Origin: Apostichopus japonicus
Taxonomy: Eukaryota; Echinodermata; Holothuroidea; Aspidochirotida; Stichopodidae
Assembly (NCBI RefSeq): GCF_037975245.1
Contig: NC_092582.1
Span: forward strand, 25,584,077 to 25,648,076
DNA length: 64,000 nucleotides
Direction: 5' to 3'
Shown here: one piece after another, positions 48,889 through 60,278 of the stretch
Layout: each line of letters opens with the position of its first letter
Numbering within the stretch: position 1 is the first letter of the stretch
Program-made: the position numbers and the translations under genes
The notes under the pieces: model-generated
Seen by the model: only the letters and a program-made list of their open reading frames with translations
The model's database searches: none
What the model was told of the DNA's origin: nothing

Positions 48889-49404
48889 TTAGTAAACGAC
48901 GCCCGCGAAGTGATTGGGTCTTCGGAGTTCGTCCAAGGAAGTACATATGTATTTTAGTCCTTCGTAACTGACAGAGTACTCCGAACTTCCCTTTGGACAT
49001 GCCATGTCGATGACGTAAAACTCGTTGTTGCTCTGGTATTGTTCACCAATCTTGCCGTTGATCTTGTATTTTTTAGTACCGTTTAACGGACACTTCTGCA
49101 GGTTACCTTTGTAAGCTTCCAATATTTCATTCAAGTTCTTCACCCGGATGAAGGTCTGCCTGGAACGTTTCTTGGAGCAATATGAGCCTTTGAGACGGTT
49201 TTTGGCCAATTTGTTCCAATCATGGTTGTCATTCTCAATAGTAGAGTCCTCAAATACGACATGTTTGTTAACAAACTGAGGCCAGGTTTGTCTTCTGACG
49301 AAGGTATCATCTCGCAAATTGAAATCCTCTTCTCGATAATCGTCAAGGAAACACACAGAATTACTTATCAATACTGCAAAGAGAAGGAGTCTAAAGGCAC
49401 CCAT
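48889..49404 (-). CDS. Secreted RNase A-superfamily-like protein, single exon
   Basis: The chosen ATG (49404) starts a clear signal peptide, MGAFRLLLFAVLISNSVCFL. The longer upstream frame has no such feature and is probably 5' UTR. The 171-residue product has, in order, WPQFVNKHVVF (His48), DWNKLAKNR, YCSKKRSRQTFI (Lys78/79, TF 84-85), KCPLNGTKKY (Cys105), QYQSNNEFYVIDMAC (Cys136), YSVSYEG and RRPNHF (His165). This order matches RNase A: His12 in a FxxxH motif, Lys41 before NTF, the CxNG and YxSxxxFxVxxC strands, and His119 in PVHF. Length and single coding exon also fit. Differences: only four mature cysteines in place of six to eight, Gln for the Asn of NTF, and a shortened hairpin before the last His. 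If correct it would be an extracellular ribonuclease with digestive, antimicrobial or signalling roles. The identification is by motif, not by search. Confidence 0.5.
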   Translation of the reverse strand: MGAFRLLLFAVLISNSVCFLDDYREEDFNLRDDTFVRRQTWPQFVNKHVVFEDSTIENDNHDWNKLAKNRLKGSYCSKKRSRQTFIRVKNLNEILEAYKGNLQKCPLNGTKKYKINGKIGEQYQSNNEFYVIDMACPKGSSEYSVSYEGLKYICTSLDELRRPNHFAGVVY

Positions 49405-50600
49405 CGTAAGTAATATTATTCGGCGAAGAACTTGCCAGAGACAAAAGTTGTTCAGATGAGATTTAACGATCTGCAGACTGTTCCGGCGGTTGATGTTTAT
49501 GAAATGAAGACATTCTGGCCAAGAGTGGAGCTTTAATAAGAATTGAAATGAAGTCTTTGGACTTGGGAATAGATTTATGGTTAGATTTAACATGAAGGAC
49601 GTTCATATCACGTTACCAAAAGGGTCTCAACGAAACTTGTCATACCCATTTATCATTGTTATCAATTGATTTAACTGACGTTAAGAGGGCTTGTATGGGG
49701 TGTTGAACTTATCTTATAATTTCTTAAAGAAACTTTAAGACGAATGCCCGCTTATTTGTCAACTCTTGATCATCGTTTTGAGAAACCTACCATGAAAGAA
49801 ACGTGAATGATACATTATAATTAATCGTTAAAAACCTCTAACAATTATCATAAATAGACGCAATTATTCAAAAGTCGCTTTATGTAAATCGTGTACTACA
49901 AGTTGTTCTCGGTGCAAAACATGCATATTCAGCAGAATCATTCGCCAGTTAATTGTTAATTAAAGTACTTCCATGTCACGCTCAGGTTACACTAACATTG
50001 CGAGCAATATGAAGATATTGTTTACTATCAGATAAAGGTTAGGAACTGTGCATATTGACTGAAAATTCTACGGTGCAACAGGTTTAGGCATATTCGCATT
50101 ATAAAACTATCCCAAATAGAGGGCGCTCGACCAGTCATGTTTCCTTCTTACTCCGCCTTGTGAGAACTAATGCATATGCATGAATGAGAGACCTAAAGCA
50201 GCCAGTTGGGACCATTTCCTAATGCTAATTCCTATCTAAACTGTACTCCAATATCCTGCTCTCAAAGCAATGGTAAAAAAACAGTTCCTAACCTTGATCT
50301 GATAGAAACATGATATTGATGCTGCTCGTACTGACAATACGAGTACTCTGAAGCAGAGTAAAACACTACAGTATAAATAAAATTGGCCAAACTGGGTGTT
50401 TAAAGCCGTTATTTTTCACAGGTTTATTGTAATGATAATGACATCATCTTCAGAATGTGCATTTCGTTGAACAAATGAACACCTACACATATATCCTTCA
50501 CAGGGAACCACCATTTCCTATTGACATATCTAGCGGGGATGTGGATAATTGGTTGGTGTATCATTCAAAGGCATGTAAAGGTGAAAGTTAATCTTGATCT
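49405..50600. other. Upstream region of the RNase-like gene, no other gene seen
   Basis: AT-rich, with no supported frame. The in-frame extension to 49593 is treated as 5' untranslated. A composition change is not evident. Confidence 0.4.
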
Positions 50601-51110
50601 TGTGATATCTCATGCATATTTATTACCCTGATCTCTACTTTAGCACGTAGTCATATAGTAGGTCACATGTTTATTGTGATAACTCATGCATATGTATTAC
50701 CCTGATCTCTACTTTAGCACGTAGTCATATAGTAGGTCACATGTTTATTGTGATAACTCATGCATATGTAATACCCTGATCTCTACTTTAGCACGTAGTC
50801 ATATAGTAGGTCACATGTTTATTGTGATAACTCATGCATATGTATTACCCTGATCTCTACTTTAGCACGTAGTCATATAGTAGGTCACATGTTTATTGTG
50901 ATAACTCATGCATATGTATTACCCTGATCTCTACTTTAGCACGTAGTCATATAGTAGGTCACATGTTTATTGTGATAACTCATGCATATTTATTACCGTG
51001 ATCTCTACTTTAGCACGGATAGTCATATAGTAGGTCACATGTTTATTGTGATAACTCATGCATATTCATTACCCTGATCTCTACTTTAGCACGTAGTCAT
51101 ATAGTAGGTA
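50601..51110. repeat. 74-bp tandem repeat, seven copies
   Basis: Copies start with 'tgtgataactcatgcatat' at about 50601, 50675, 50749, 50823, 50897, 50971 and 51047. They are nearly identical, which points to recent expansion or active homogenisation. Confidence 0.95.
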
Positions 51111-52150
51111 ACGTGTATTTTCAACTTACGTGTCCCATTCGTCTTCTTCAAATCATATAAAGTTTTACGAAACATGAACCTTTCTGCCGACCTTTGCTAT
51201 GACTCCATTTTACTTCCTTTGCAATAAATTTATCACCTGTCAAACTCGAAATCTGACCTTCTCGGTGATATTAAATGCTAACATTAAGTACCATCAGCAA
51301 CCATATTGTTTACTATTATGAGGGTAGGATACGCTTCATGATTTGTTGTCTTAAAATAGTAATTAATTATGAGCACTTGAAACTACCTTCAAACGTGCAA
51401 TACAACTACCAACAAGATACGTTACAACCATAATGGTAAAAGGCAATAGTAATATTTTTCTTAATATGACCTATATATGCAAGGTGTGTGAAGGCGGTAC
51501 ATCCCAGCCACCCCCCCCCCGTAGGCGTAGGAGCCTAATTTGATTTGGGGGGGGGGGCTGTAACGACTTACCCGAAAAATATAACCAAAACTTTTGTGCT
51601 TTCATATAGGCATTCATCGGTTATTACATCACATGCCGATGCACGTGTATTTTCAACTTACGTGTCCCATTTGTCGTCTCCAAATCATATAAAGTTTTAC
51701 GAAACATGAACCTTTCTGCCGACCTTTGCTATGACTCCATTTTACTTCCTTTGCAATAAATTTATCATCTGTCAAACCTCGAAATCTGACCTTCTCGGTG
51801 ATATTAAATGCTAACATTAAGTACCACCAGCAACCATATTGTTTACTATTATGAGGGTAGGATACGCTTCATGATTTGTTGTCTTAAAATAGTAATTAAT
51901 TATGAACACTTGAAACTACCTTCAAACGTGCAATTCAACTACCAACAAGATACGTTACAACCATAATGGTAAAAGGCAATAGCAATATTTTTCTTAATAT
52001 GACCTATATATGCAAGGTGTGTGAAGGCGGTACACCCCAGCCACCCCCCCCCCCCCAAAAAAATGTAACCAAAACTTTCGCGCTCTAAGCGCGCGTTCAA
52101 CATCTTAATGTGCTTTCATACAGGCATTCATCGGTTATTACATCACATGC
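51111..52150. repeat. ~530-bp tandem duplication
   Basis: 51111-51640 and 51643-52150 start with 'acgtgtattttcaacttacg' and stay about 97-98% identical through 'ggcggtacatcccagccacc'. They then diverge in a poly-C/transposon-derived part and rejoin at 'ggcattcatcggttattaca'. Each copy carries a reverse-oriented fragment of the 41-47 kb transposon family (51521-51590 and 52062-52110). Confidence 0.9.
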
Positions 52151-53292
52151 CGATAACCGATAAATACCTATATGACATGCACAATAAGATGTTGAATTTT
52201 GGTTATATTTTCCGTGTTATTACCCTTCCATATTGGTTAGAATTATTGGGGAAGTCGTTACAATAATAACGATCATACTAATTTAAGTTTAACCATTGAA
52301 AAACACATTGCAAATTATTCTTCTTTCAGTAGGTGCCCGAAAAATTCTCAGCATATTGCCCGAATTTTCACCAAAAAGTTTGGTTGGGGGGCTGCAGCCC
52401 TCCCAGCCCCCCGCCTCCTACGCCTATCCCCCCACCCCCACCCCGTTGTGACCCATCAATTTCACTAAAACATTGTAGAGTATTAATTAGATTTTATAAT
52501 CTCAACAGAACATGGCTCCAGCCCTGTCGACGACCCTGGTCAACCTTCAAGAGCCTATGAAATGAAGCCACAAAAAATTCCTCTCTATCGTTGTTTGTAA
52601 CGTAAAAATCATGATGCAACCACGAATTCGCACGAAAAAATCCTTCTTTGTACTGAGTTTTGAAGACAATAGCGCAAGCTCCGTAAGCCGATTTCAACGC
52701 GGAAGTGAACAACCACAAAGTTACAGTGACGTCAGAGTGGGAACACATCTGCCTCAAAGCGAAGAACTTTTACTTGTGCATATATACGCACAGAGAGAGA
52801 GCATATAGTTATATACGGCAAACACTGGCACGAAATTGAACCCATCATTAATACTACAGTAGGCCAAGAGTAGCCTACGTATGCATACTGCCTTGCATCA
52901 TACAATGTTAGTTATGATAGGCTAGGGGCCTATATGTAAGGCTAAAGAATGCTATAGCAATTGGCCCCTCAGCGTCACGATTTGAAACCCTGCACCATCG
53001 ACACTAAGAGTATGCATAGGCTACCTTGCACCATATGCATAGTCTACCGCCCTAACGTTAGAATAGGCTATGGTTGAGCGTTACATAATTTATAGGCCAA
53101 CTTTAGCAGACTACATCTTAATGAAATGTCATCTGAATCATCCGAATTCTTATAGATTCCTTTTAACATACACGAAAATTTTGAACAATCTTGGTCTTAA
53201 ATTGAGCTTCGACGGTTGGCTGATGAAATTGTCTAGACGGACCTGGTTGATCGTCTTCCAGTGGAACTGAAACATCTTTGCGAAGAACATTT
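52151..53292. other. No supported gene; transposon fragment
   Basis: 52325-52440 is a reverse-oriented fragment of the 41-47 kb transposon family (gtgcccgaaaaa ... ggctgcagccct ... cctacgcctat). The minus frame at 52494-52757 has no recognisable domain. Confidence 0.45.
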
Positions 53293-53679
53293 TCATTGTT
53301 GGAAACTTGCCGGGGAGAAATCCTTCTTAACAAGAAGCCTAAGTTTCTCTTTCACCAAAACTAACTGATCGAAACAGTCATCGGCGAAGTGACCACTACA
53401 GATCTGGCTTGATACCGATTGCGCGAAATCGGACCGTGTTTTTCGCACGAAGTGAATCCAACGTCTCCTCGTTTTCTCGTTCTTCTGGAACTTGTGAGGC
53501 GAGAAACCATGTTTATTGGTATTACTACACCCTCCGACAACACATCTACCGGGCACTTTCCGAAATGTTCTTTCAAGGACGATAACAATATTGACTAATT
53601 TAAGTGTTGATTTACAGTATAGCCTACTACTCACAGTACTAACACTACGCGAGTAGTGCATAATACTGTGTACACACAC
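53293..53679 (-). CDS. THAP-type zinc-finger protein, possibly partial
   Basis: The 128-codon frame holds one complete THAP domain (about residues 45-126): GRCVVGGCSNTNKHGFSPHK, then RRRWIHFVRK (Trp74), then QICSGHFADDCF. The C2CH zinc ligands are Cys46, Cys51, Cys94 and His97, and the closing FSPASF matches the family's terminal AVPxxF element. THAP domains bind DNA in the nucleus; they occur in cellular regulators and in P-element-type transposases. The usual THAP domain starts at or near the initiator Met, so the 45 residues before it (MCVHSIMHYSRSV...) may be intronic or untranslated. No closer in-frame Met exists, and the true start may lie in an upstream exon. The frame stops two residues after the domain, so either the gene continues by splicing or this is a stand-alone or relic copy. 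A hAT-like insertion lies 45 bp upstream. Confidence 0.72.
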   Translation of the reverse strand: MCVHSIMHYSRSVSTVSSRLYCKSTLKLVNIVIVLERTFRKVPGRCVVGGCSNTNKHGFSPHKFQKNEKTRRRWIHFVRKTRSDFAQSVSSQICSGHFADDCFDQLVLVKEKLRLLVKKDFSPASFQQ

Positions 53680-53799
53680 AAAACCCGGAAGTCGAATGGG
53701 TTCCTACTCTGACGTCATCAAGCCAGGGACGTCGCTAGAGGGGGTGTGGGGGTGTCTAACCCCCCAATCTTGGTAAAACTGACGATAGTTGGAAAATCT

Positions 53800-53857
53800 G
53801 AGTGCGACAGTCGGAATTTCCGACTGTCGCACTCTAATTTTTCCGACTGTCGCACTC
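53800..53857. repeat. 35-bp perfect palindrome plus a third half-arm
   Basis: gagtgcgacagtcggaa, T, ttccgactgtcgcactc forms a 17-bp hairpin with a 1-nt centre (53800-53834). The right arm is repeated at 53841-53857. It is located just inside the hAT-like left end. Confidence 0.95.
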
Positions 53858-54149
53858 TTTTCATATATTCTTGTAATTTGTGAGTGACCTAAAATTTTCG
53901 GTCAAAATTGACCTTTAATCAGTCATATTTACCACGTTTTCCTTGTCACATTGAGAAATTGTATCTCGCGATCCTTATACTCCACCATACAAAACTTAGT
54001 ATGATTTTGAATACTCTAAAAAAAATGCTTAATAGAACTACTTTACAACGTATACAATTAAAACGCTCAATGCTAATCTACGGAAGCTTAAAAGTGCCAT
54101 CAACATAAGAAAAACTTTGCCCAATAAGGTGAAAATTTTTAGGTAAATT

Positions 54150-54545
54150 GTTTAGATTACAAGATAAAATCTTATCAAAAAACAGAAAAATGTTGGATTG
54201 CTCAGTTGCTTTAACTGAGCAATTGAACAATTTTCTGAAAAATGTTTAATTGACAACTTATCATATCTCGTGAATTGGAAGTTTTGCTGCAAAATGTTCA
54301 ATTGTTCACTTCATTCCATCTGAGCAACTGAAACATTTTCTGCAAAATTTTTAATTGAGAACTTACCTTATCTCGTCAAATGGACATTTTTAGGCAAAAT
54401 GTTCAATTGTTTACTTCATTCCAACTTGAGCAATGGAAATATTTTTTTTTGCAAAATGTTTAATTGACAAATTATCGTATCTCGTCAACTCAACATTTTT
54501 CTGCAATATTTTTAATTGTTCACTTCATTCCAAATGCTCAGTTGG
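54150..54545. repeat. ~115-bp tandem repeat, about four copies
   Basis: Units contain 'tgcaaaatgttcaattg', 'ttcacttcattcca' and 'tatctcgtcaa', with about 80% identity. This is part of the hAT-like element's interior. Confidence 0.8.
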
Positions 54546-54869
54546 AATAAAGTGATAAATAGTCTCACCCCCTCCCCCACCCCAAGGAAATAATATTAAG
54601 CGCGCTAGGAAAAAGCACTGTAGTTTTTGGTAATTTCACTATGTCGTCGAATATAATTTGTTGAAAATTTGTTGTTTTCTCCTTTGTTACATTAACATAG
54701 CTTTTGTAGTTAGTAGTCTATGTAGCCTATCAAGCAGATAACTTATACTCAGTTATCTTTCATGTGAGTGATACATAGTCTCACCCCCTCCCCCCACCCC
54801 CAAGAAAATAATATTAAGCGCGCTAGGAAAAAGCACTGTATTTTTTGGTAATTTCACTATGTCGTCAAA

Positions 54870-55445
54870 ATTGATGAACGTATTCTGACCATGTTTTATA
54901 CTTCCACCATTTGTGGGGTATGGAAATACAATTTGATTTCTTGGGGCGGGAATGCGAGAAAGGAAGATCAGAACCGTATAGACTCTTTAATCCGTCAGGC
55001 GGGCCGCATAATTGGCAACAGCCAACCCTCTTACTCATCATGTTATACCCATCTACTCCAACAGAAATTAGACAAGATTTTAAAGGATGCCGACCACCCA
55101 CACTGCATGGACAATTTCAGAATGCAGTGATTCCTCGGAGCGGGAGGATGAGGCTGCCGACAGCCAAAATCAATCGTCACCTCTCCTCATTCGTCCCACA
55201 GTGCATCAGAATCCATAATCAAAATTACAATCGCTAGTGTTCTTGCCCTCTGGTTACACCTTCACTGTTTTTGTCATACTTAGTCTCGCCATTGTTGGAC
55301 TTTGTAATTTTATTGTCTTATTGTTTTATGTGAGTCATTTTCCATGTGCTGTATTTTAATGTTATATCCATCTTATTTTGTACATCGAGCATTTAATTAC
55401 CCGAAATAGGTTTAATAAAGTGAATCTTATCTTATCTTATCTTAT
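54870..55445 (+). pseudogene. 5'-truncated LINE (non-LTR retrotransposon) 3' end
   Basis: A plus frame reads VWKYNLISWGGNARKEDQNR ... IRQAGRIIG ... KLDKILKDADHP. This is the C-terminal region that follows RT in many CR1/RTE-like LINEs (WGGN..K.D...I..L...A.RIIG). It continues after a frameshift near 55115 with PRSGRMRLPTAKINRH ... SSFVPQCIRIHN. The 3' end has AATAAA (about 55414) and a (TCTTA)n tail (55427-55445). It interrupts the second copy of a ~210-bp tandem duplication (54559-54768 and 54769-54868 plus 55446-55560). 'tgtcg' on either side may be the target duplication. Confidence 0.75.
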
Positions 55446-55814
55446 TGTCGAATATAATTTGTTGAAAATTTGTTGTTTTCCCCTTTGTTACATTAACATA
55501 GCTTTTGTAGTTAGTAGTCTATGTAGCCTATCAAACAGATAACTTATACTCAGTTGCTTGCTCACTTAACCAGAGTGATTAATAAGTTTGTGAAGTGTGG
55601 TCAAGTGGTACAACAGTAACAAAAGTGCAGTCGCGAAAGATAGGGTGTCTGACTGACACTGACCGTATCGTTGACGAGTAGTGCTGGGGGGGGGGGGGGG
55701 TGTACAAGGCAGCAGTCGGAATTTTCTGGCTCCAAAACCCATCCAATTGGAATTTCAGCCACTACACCCCCCCCCCCCCAATAATCAGGCCTTAGCTACG
55801 TCCCTGCATCAAGC

Positions 55815-56905
55815 GGGATATTCGGAAAATACAATTTCTGGATCTTGGACGATCATCGCCTCAAATTTGGTATCGTTGTAAAGCATTTGGTCTTCGCAAT
55901 GCATGAACGGGCTCAGAAACGTCCATGGGCTCTTTAAATAAAACTAACTTGAAGTTTCATTTCATGAGGGATAAATCAGAGATATTGTAGTACCGTACAT
56001 CCGAGAACTAACAGCCGAATGAACAAGATGAGGAAGAATTTGACACAGGAAGCTCTTCATAGCATCAATGTTATGAAAATAGTCACATGAGCTAATCAAC
56101 GCTAGTAAAAACAATAGCAATTGCTTATCTATCCCGACCCCCCATCCCCTTCTCCCCCTAACCTCCATCCCCCATTCAAAAACCACCCATCCATAAAATA
56201 TAATGGCATTAATAAAACCAGCTGCATAAAATGCCTTCTCAAAAAATAATTGTTGTCGCATTAAATTATTTGCAATATTTTTGGCCAAAATTAAGCGAAC
56301 TGAAAATAAAGTGAAGGTCTTGAGGGCAATAACCCCACCACTGCCACCCCTACACTAAAAACAGGCGATTGTATCAAGATGAATTGAACCATACACCTCT
56401 GATCAACTAAGGAATCCAAAGACCACCCCCCCCCCTCATCAGGATCCACACTCCCCAGGGGACTTCATTAAAAGATAGGACCATCAAATGAATCCGATAG
56501 GCTCACCGTTATAAAGAAATGCTAGAAATGATAATAACACAAAAATAAATTCCAATATACCCATTCCACTTTCCACTACCCAATCTGGTGAGATAACACA
56601 AGATCTGAGAACAGAACCAATTTAAAAGTGATTTTAAAATGTATTAATTAACCATCTACCTAAACTAATAAGACAACAATTATTTAATCATAACATATGC
56701 TTAGCATATGTGAAAACTCTTTAGGGTTATGACAGCATGCGAACATGTAATACTATTCTCATAACTTAAAGGCCAGAAACATAGTCCTCAAATATGCTAG
56801 AAAGTCCAGCAGCCATCAGTATTGTTCAAACTTGAAGCATTCAACAGCCAATCTCAAAGTATTTTCCACTCAGACATTTTAGTGTTTAATTTATCGCTCC
56901 TATAT
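55815..56905. other. No supported gene
   Basis: Unremarkable sequence with short poly-C tracts near 56425. The minus frame at 55962-56288 has no recognised domain. Confidence 0.4.
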
Positions 56906-56909
56906 GTCT

Positions 56910-57470
56910 GGATACCAGTACAGGAACCAGTACCAAAATATGTAAAGCAACCAGCACAAGAATCAATACAGGGATCAGTACAATAATCAGTTAAGCAACC
57001 AGTACAGGGAACAATACACGAATCAATACAGGATTCAGTACAAGAACATGTAAAGCAACCAGTACAAGAATCAGTAAACCAACCAGTACAGGGAACAATA
57101 CAAGAATCAATACAGGATTCAGTACAAGAACATATAAAGCAACCAGTACAATAATCAGTAAAGCAACCAGTACAAGAATCACTAAGGGAACAATACAAGA
57201 ATCAATACATGATCCAGTACAAGAATCAGTAAAACAACCAGTGCAATAACCAGTAAAGCAACCAGTACAAGGAACAGTACAAGAATCAGTAAAGCAACCA
57301 GTACAAGAATCAGTACAGGGATCAACACAGGAAACAGTGATGGAATTAATGAGGAACTAGTGATGAATTAGTACAGTAACCAGTACAAGAAGCGCTACTA
57401 AATCAGTACAGAAATCAGTAACTAATACAGGAATCAATACAGATTCTTGTACAGGAATCAATTGTCAAAA
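56910..57470. repeat. ~12-bp minisatellite (cagtacaagaat)
   Basis: Degenerate units 'cagtacaggaac', 'cagtaaagcaac' and 'caatacaagaat' for about 560 bp, with a ~90-bp higher-order block repeated at about 56990 and 57075. The Cys-rich minus-strand frame (CTGCFTD type) comes from the repeat and is not a supported protein. Confidence 0.9.
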
Positions 57471-58930
57471 CTGCTCAGGTCCAAAATTGGAAGCTTCAGC
57501 AATAGCTGGTTGCCTTCAACACTTTTTTCCCACCTCTAACCAAAATTCACACACGTTAATGGAGCATTGTAACAACCATGGTTTCTGGCCCGATTCTTAT
57601 ATGCAAATAAGGCTGTGCAGGGAATACTTTTTCTGAAAGGAGTGGGAAGTCTTACAAACATATTAATGCTCTCTTTGCAAAATTTTGAAAATATTTAGAA
57701 TATTAGTCATGACATGAATGTTCCATTCATGTTCATCTGATGACTTGAGATATGACGTGTCTGATGAAATATATGTGTATGTTGTTATCATGATACATAG
57801 TCAAACAAGATATCTCAATAAAATTAAATTAAATTTGAATCAAGACTGTACACTAAATAATCAAGATAAAACAATGAAATAATGAGCAAGAAGTGTTTTT
57901 TTAATAACATTTAAAAAATGAATAAAATGCTAGGAAACAGGAACAAAAGAAAACACTTGAAATGTAATGTATATAGACATTATGTTGTAACCATGGGCCA
58001 TATGAACACTTTTGAAAGATTAAAACTGAGTAAAGATAAGAAGGATACAATAAAACAAACCAAACTTGGAGAGGAGACCAACAAATGAGTTGACTTATGC
58101 TGGTTTAAGGGTAGCAGGGGCAACACAGATCAGAAAAAAAGTTCTTCTATATTTCAAGTTGACATGACAGTTTTGTGACCAAAATGTCTTTAATTGGGTA
58201 GGCTAGGCTTCTTTGCTTGATTTATTATAGTTGAGTGAAACCTAGATTCCTGCTTCACAACTGTATTCATAAGAAAGGTCGTACTAGGCCACAAAAATAT
58301 AATGTGTTATTACATAGAAAAACTGCTGATATCTCACATACAGGCTTTGATTATGTGTCTTTGAGTGCATGTGTTTGTGTGTCTGTCTGTCTGTCTGTTA
58401 CCTTTTACATCTATCTTTGATTGAAATGATTCTTGATGAATGAGCCCATTGGATAACGACGAGTCATAAATACATTGATTGATGACTATCTTAAATTATC
58501 AAATAAACTGTCCTTCCTACATAGCACCAAACCAAGCTATTTTAATCACAATTTAGTACACATAAGACATTGAGACATATACAAAACTAACTTATTTTGA
58601 TGACAAATAATTTTACACAACACACTTCATGACACTCTCCTCGATAATAGATAATCTAAAATATACATCTTACATTATGCACCGTAAATAGAAGCGATGC
58701 TTAGTAATCACAAAGAACCTCAGAAATTTAGACATACTTAATATAAGAAGAGAATCATATTTGTGTGATGAGGTATGACTATTAGCAAAACAAAATAGAC
58801 TTGGAAAACTCTATTGATACCAGATAAGTTAAACATCTCCATTTGCTAGTAAATGTGTTTATGGAAGTTTTAAACACACCTTCAGTGACTGCTGGTTCCT
58901 CTTCTCAGAGTGATTAAATATAGTAGCATG
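57471..58930. other. No supported gene
   Basis: AT-rich spacer. A short (GTCT)n tract lies at 58378-58398. Confidence 0.45.
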
Positions 58931-58933
58931 GCA

Positions 58934-60030
58934 AGAGTGCTAATACACTTACACAACTCCATGCTATAGGTACCTGTGAGTGCGATAGCAAGAGTGTTAA
59001 TTCACTTACACAACTCCAGGCTATGGGTACCAGTGAGTACAACAGCAAGATTGCTAATACACTTACACAACTCCAGGCTATGGGTACCAGTGAGTACAAT
59101 AGCAAGAGTGCTAATACACTTACACAACTCCAGGCCATGGGTACCAGTGAGTACAATAGCAAGAGTGCTAATTCACTTACACAACTCCAGGCTATGGGTA
59201 CCAGTGAGTACAATAGCAAGAGTGATAATACACTTACACAACTCCAGGCTATGGGTACCAGTGAGTACAACAGCTAGAGTGCTAATACACTAACACAACT
59301 CCAGGCTATGGGTACCAGTGAGTACAACAGCTAGAGTGCTAATACACTTACACAACTCCAGGCTATGGGTACCAGTGAGTACAATAGCAAGAGTGCTAAT
59401 TCACTTACACAACTCCAGGCTATGGGTACCAGTGAGTACAATAGCAAGAGTGATAATACACTTACACAACTCCAGGCTATGGGTACCAGTGAGTACAACA
59501 GCTAGAGTGCTAATACACTAACACAACTCCAGGCTATGGGTACCAGTGAGTACAACAGCTAGAGTGCTAATACACTTACACAACTCCAAGCTATGGGTAC
59601 CAGTGAGTACAAAAGCTAGAGTGCTAATACACTTACACAACTCCAGGCTATGGGTATCAGTGAGTACAACAGCTAGAGTGCTAATACACTAACACAACTC
59701 CAGGCTATGGGTACCAGTGAGTACAACAGCTAGAGTGATAATACACTTACACAACTCCAAGCTATGGGTACCAGTGAGTACAATAGCAAGAGTGCTAATA
59801 CACTTACACAACTCCAGGCTATGGGTACCAGTGAGTACAAAAGCAAGAGTGCTAATACACTAACACAACTACAGGCTATGGGTACCAGTGAGTACAACAG
59901 CTAGAGTGCTAATACATTAACACAACTACAGGCTATGGGTACCAGTGAGTACAATAGCAAGAGTACTAATACACTAACACAACTACAGGCTATGGGTACC
60001 AGTGAGTACAACAGCTAGAGTCCTAATACA
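58934..60030. repeat. 57-bp tandem repeat, ~19 copies
   Basis: Unit 'gctaatacacttacacaact ccaggctatgggtaccagtg agtacaacagctagagt'. The length is a multiple of three, so frames stay open on both strands where the variable tcg/tag positions allow; these are not genes. Copies differ mainly at caatagcaag/caacagctag and cttaca/ctaaca. This gives a mosaic of higher-order variants, and a three-unit block near 59155-59320 recurs near 59330-59560. Confidence 0.96.
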
Positions 60031-60278
60031 CTTGCACAGTTACTCTGTAGTGAATGGTTCATCCCTAACCAGATGTACAGTATTAAGATAGGTGATGCTT
60101 GACACCCAGAACACGAGTACCAGAGTAAGTACATTGCTCTTGGAATGTTATGTTAGGCGCTGATACACAACTCCACTATTAGAGTACCAATGCCAGTACA
60201 GAGTGACAGAGGGTGCTTAAAGGAGCGTTTCAGGGTTTGAAAATAGTTTAAAGCTGAATATCTTGGAAACGAGACGAG

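Larger units (their letters stand above)
53724..55806. mobile_element. hAT-like non-autonomous DNA transposon with 8-bp target duplication
   Basis: Left end CAGGGACGTCGCTAGAG and right end CTTAGCTACGTCCCTG form imperfect terminal inverted repeats (CAGGGACGTcGCTA/CAGGGACGTaGCTA). CATCAAGC stands directly outside each end (53716-53723 and 55807-55814), a perfect 8-bp target-site duplication as made by hAT transposases. It is 2083 bp long with no transposase. The contents are poly-G/C blocks near both ends, a 35-bp palindrome, a ~115-bp tandem array, a ~210-bp tandem duplication and a LINE fragment nested in the second copy. Confidence 0.85.

Noticed and set aside
50601-51110. CRISPR-like array (regular 74-bp spacing)
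   Set aside because: The whole unit is conserved, with no variable spacers, in eukaryotic sequence; it is a simple tandem repeat.
56854-57198. Cysteine-rich secreted-looking repeat protein (CTGCFTD type)
   Set aside because: The cysteines arise from the 12-bp minisatellite unit; there is no signal peptide and no splice support, and the repeat continues beyond the frame.
58914-59521. Repeat proteins on both strands with 19-residue periodicity
   Set aside because: The 57-bp satellite is a multiple of three, so open frames are automatic. They end where the unit variant contains TAG.
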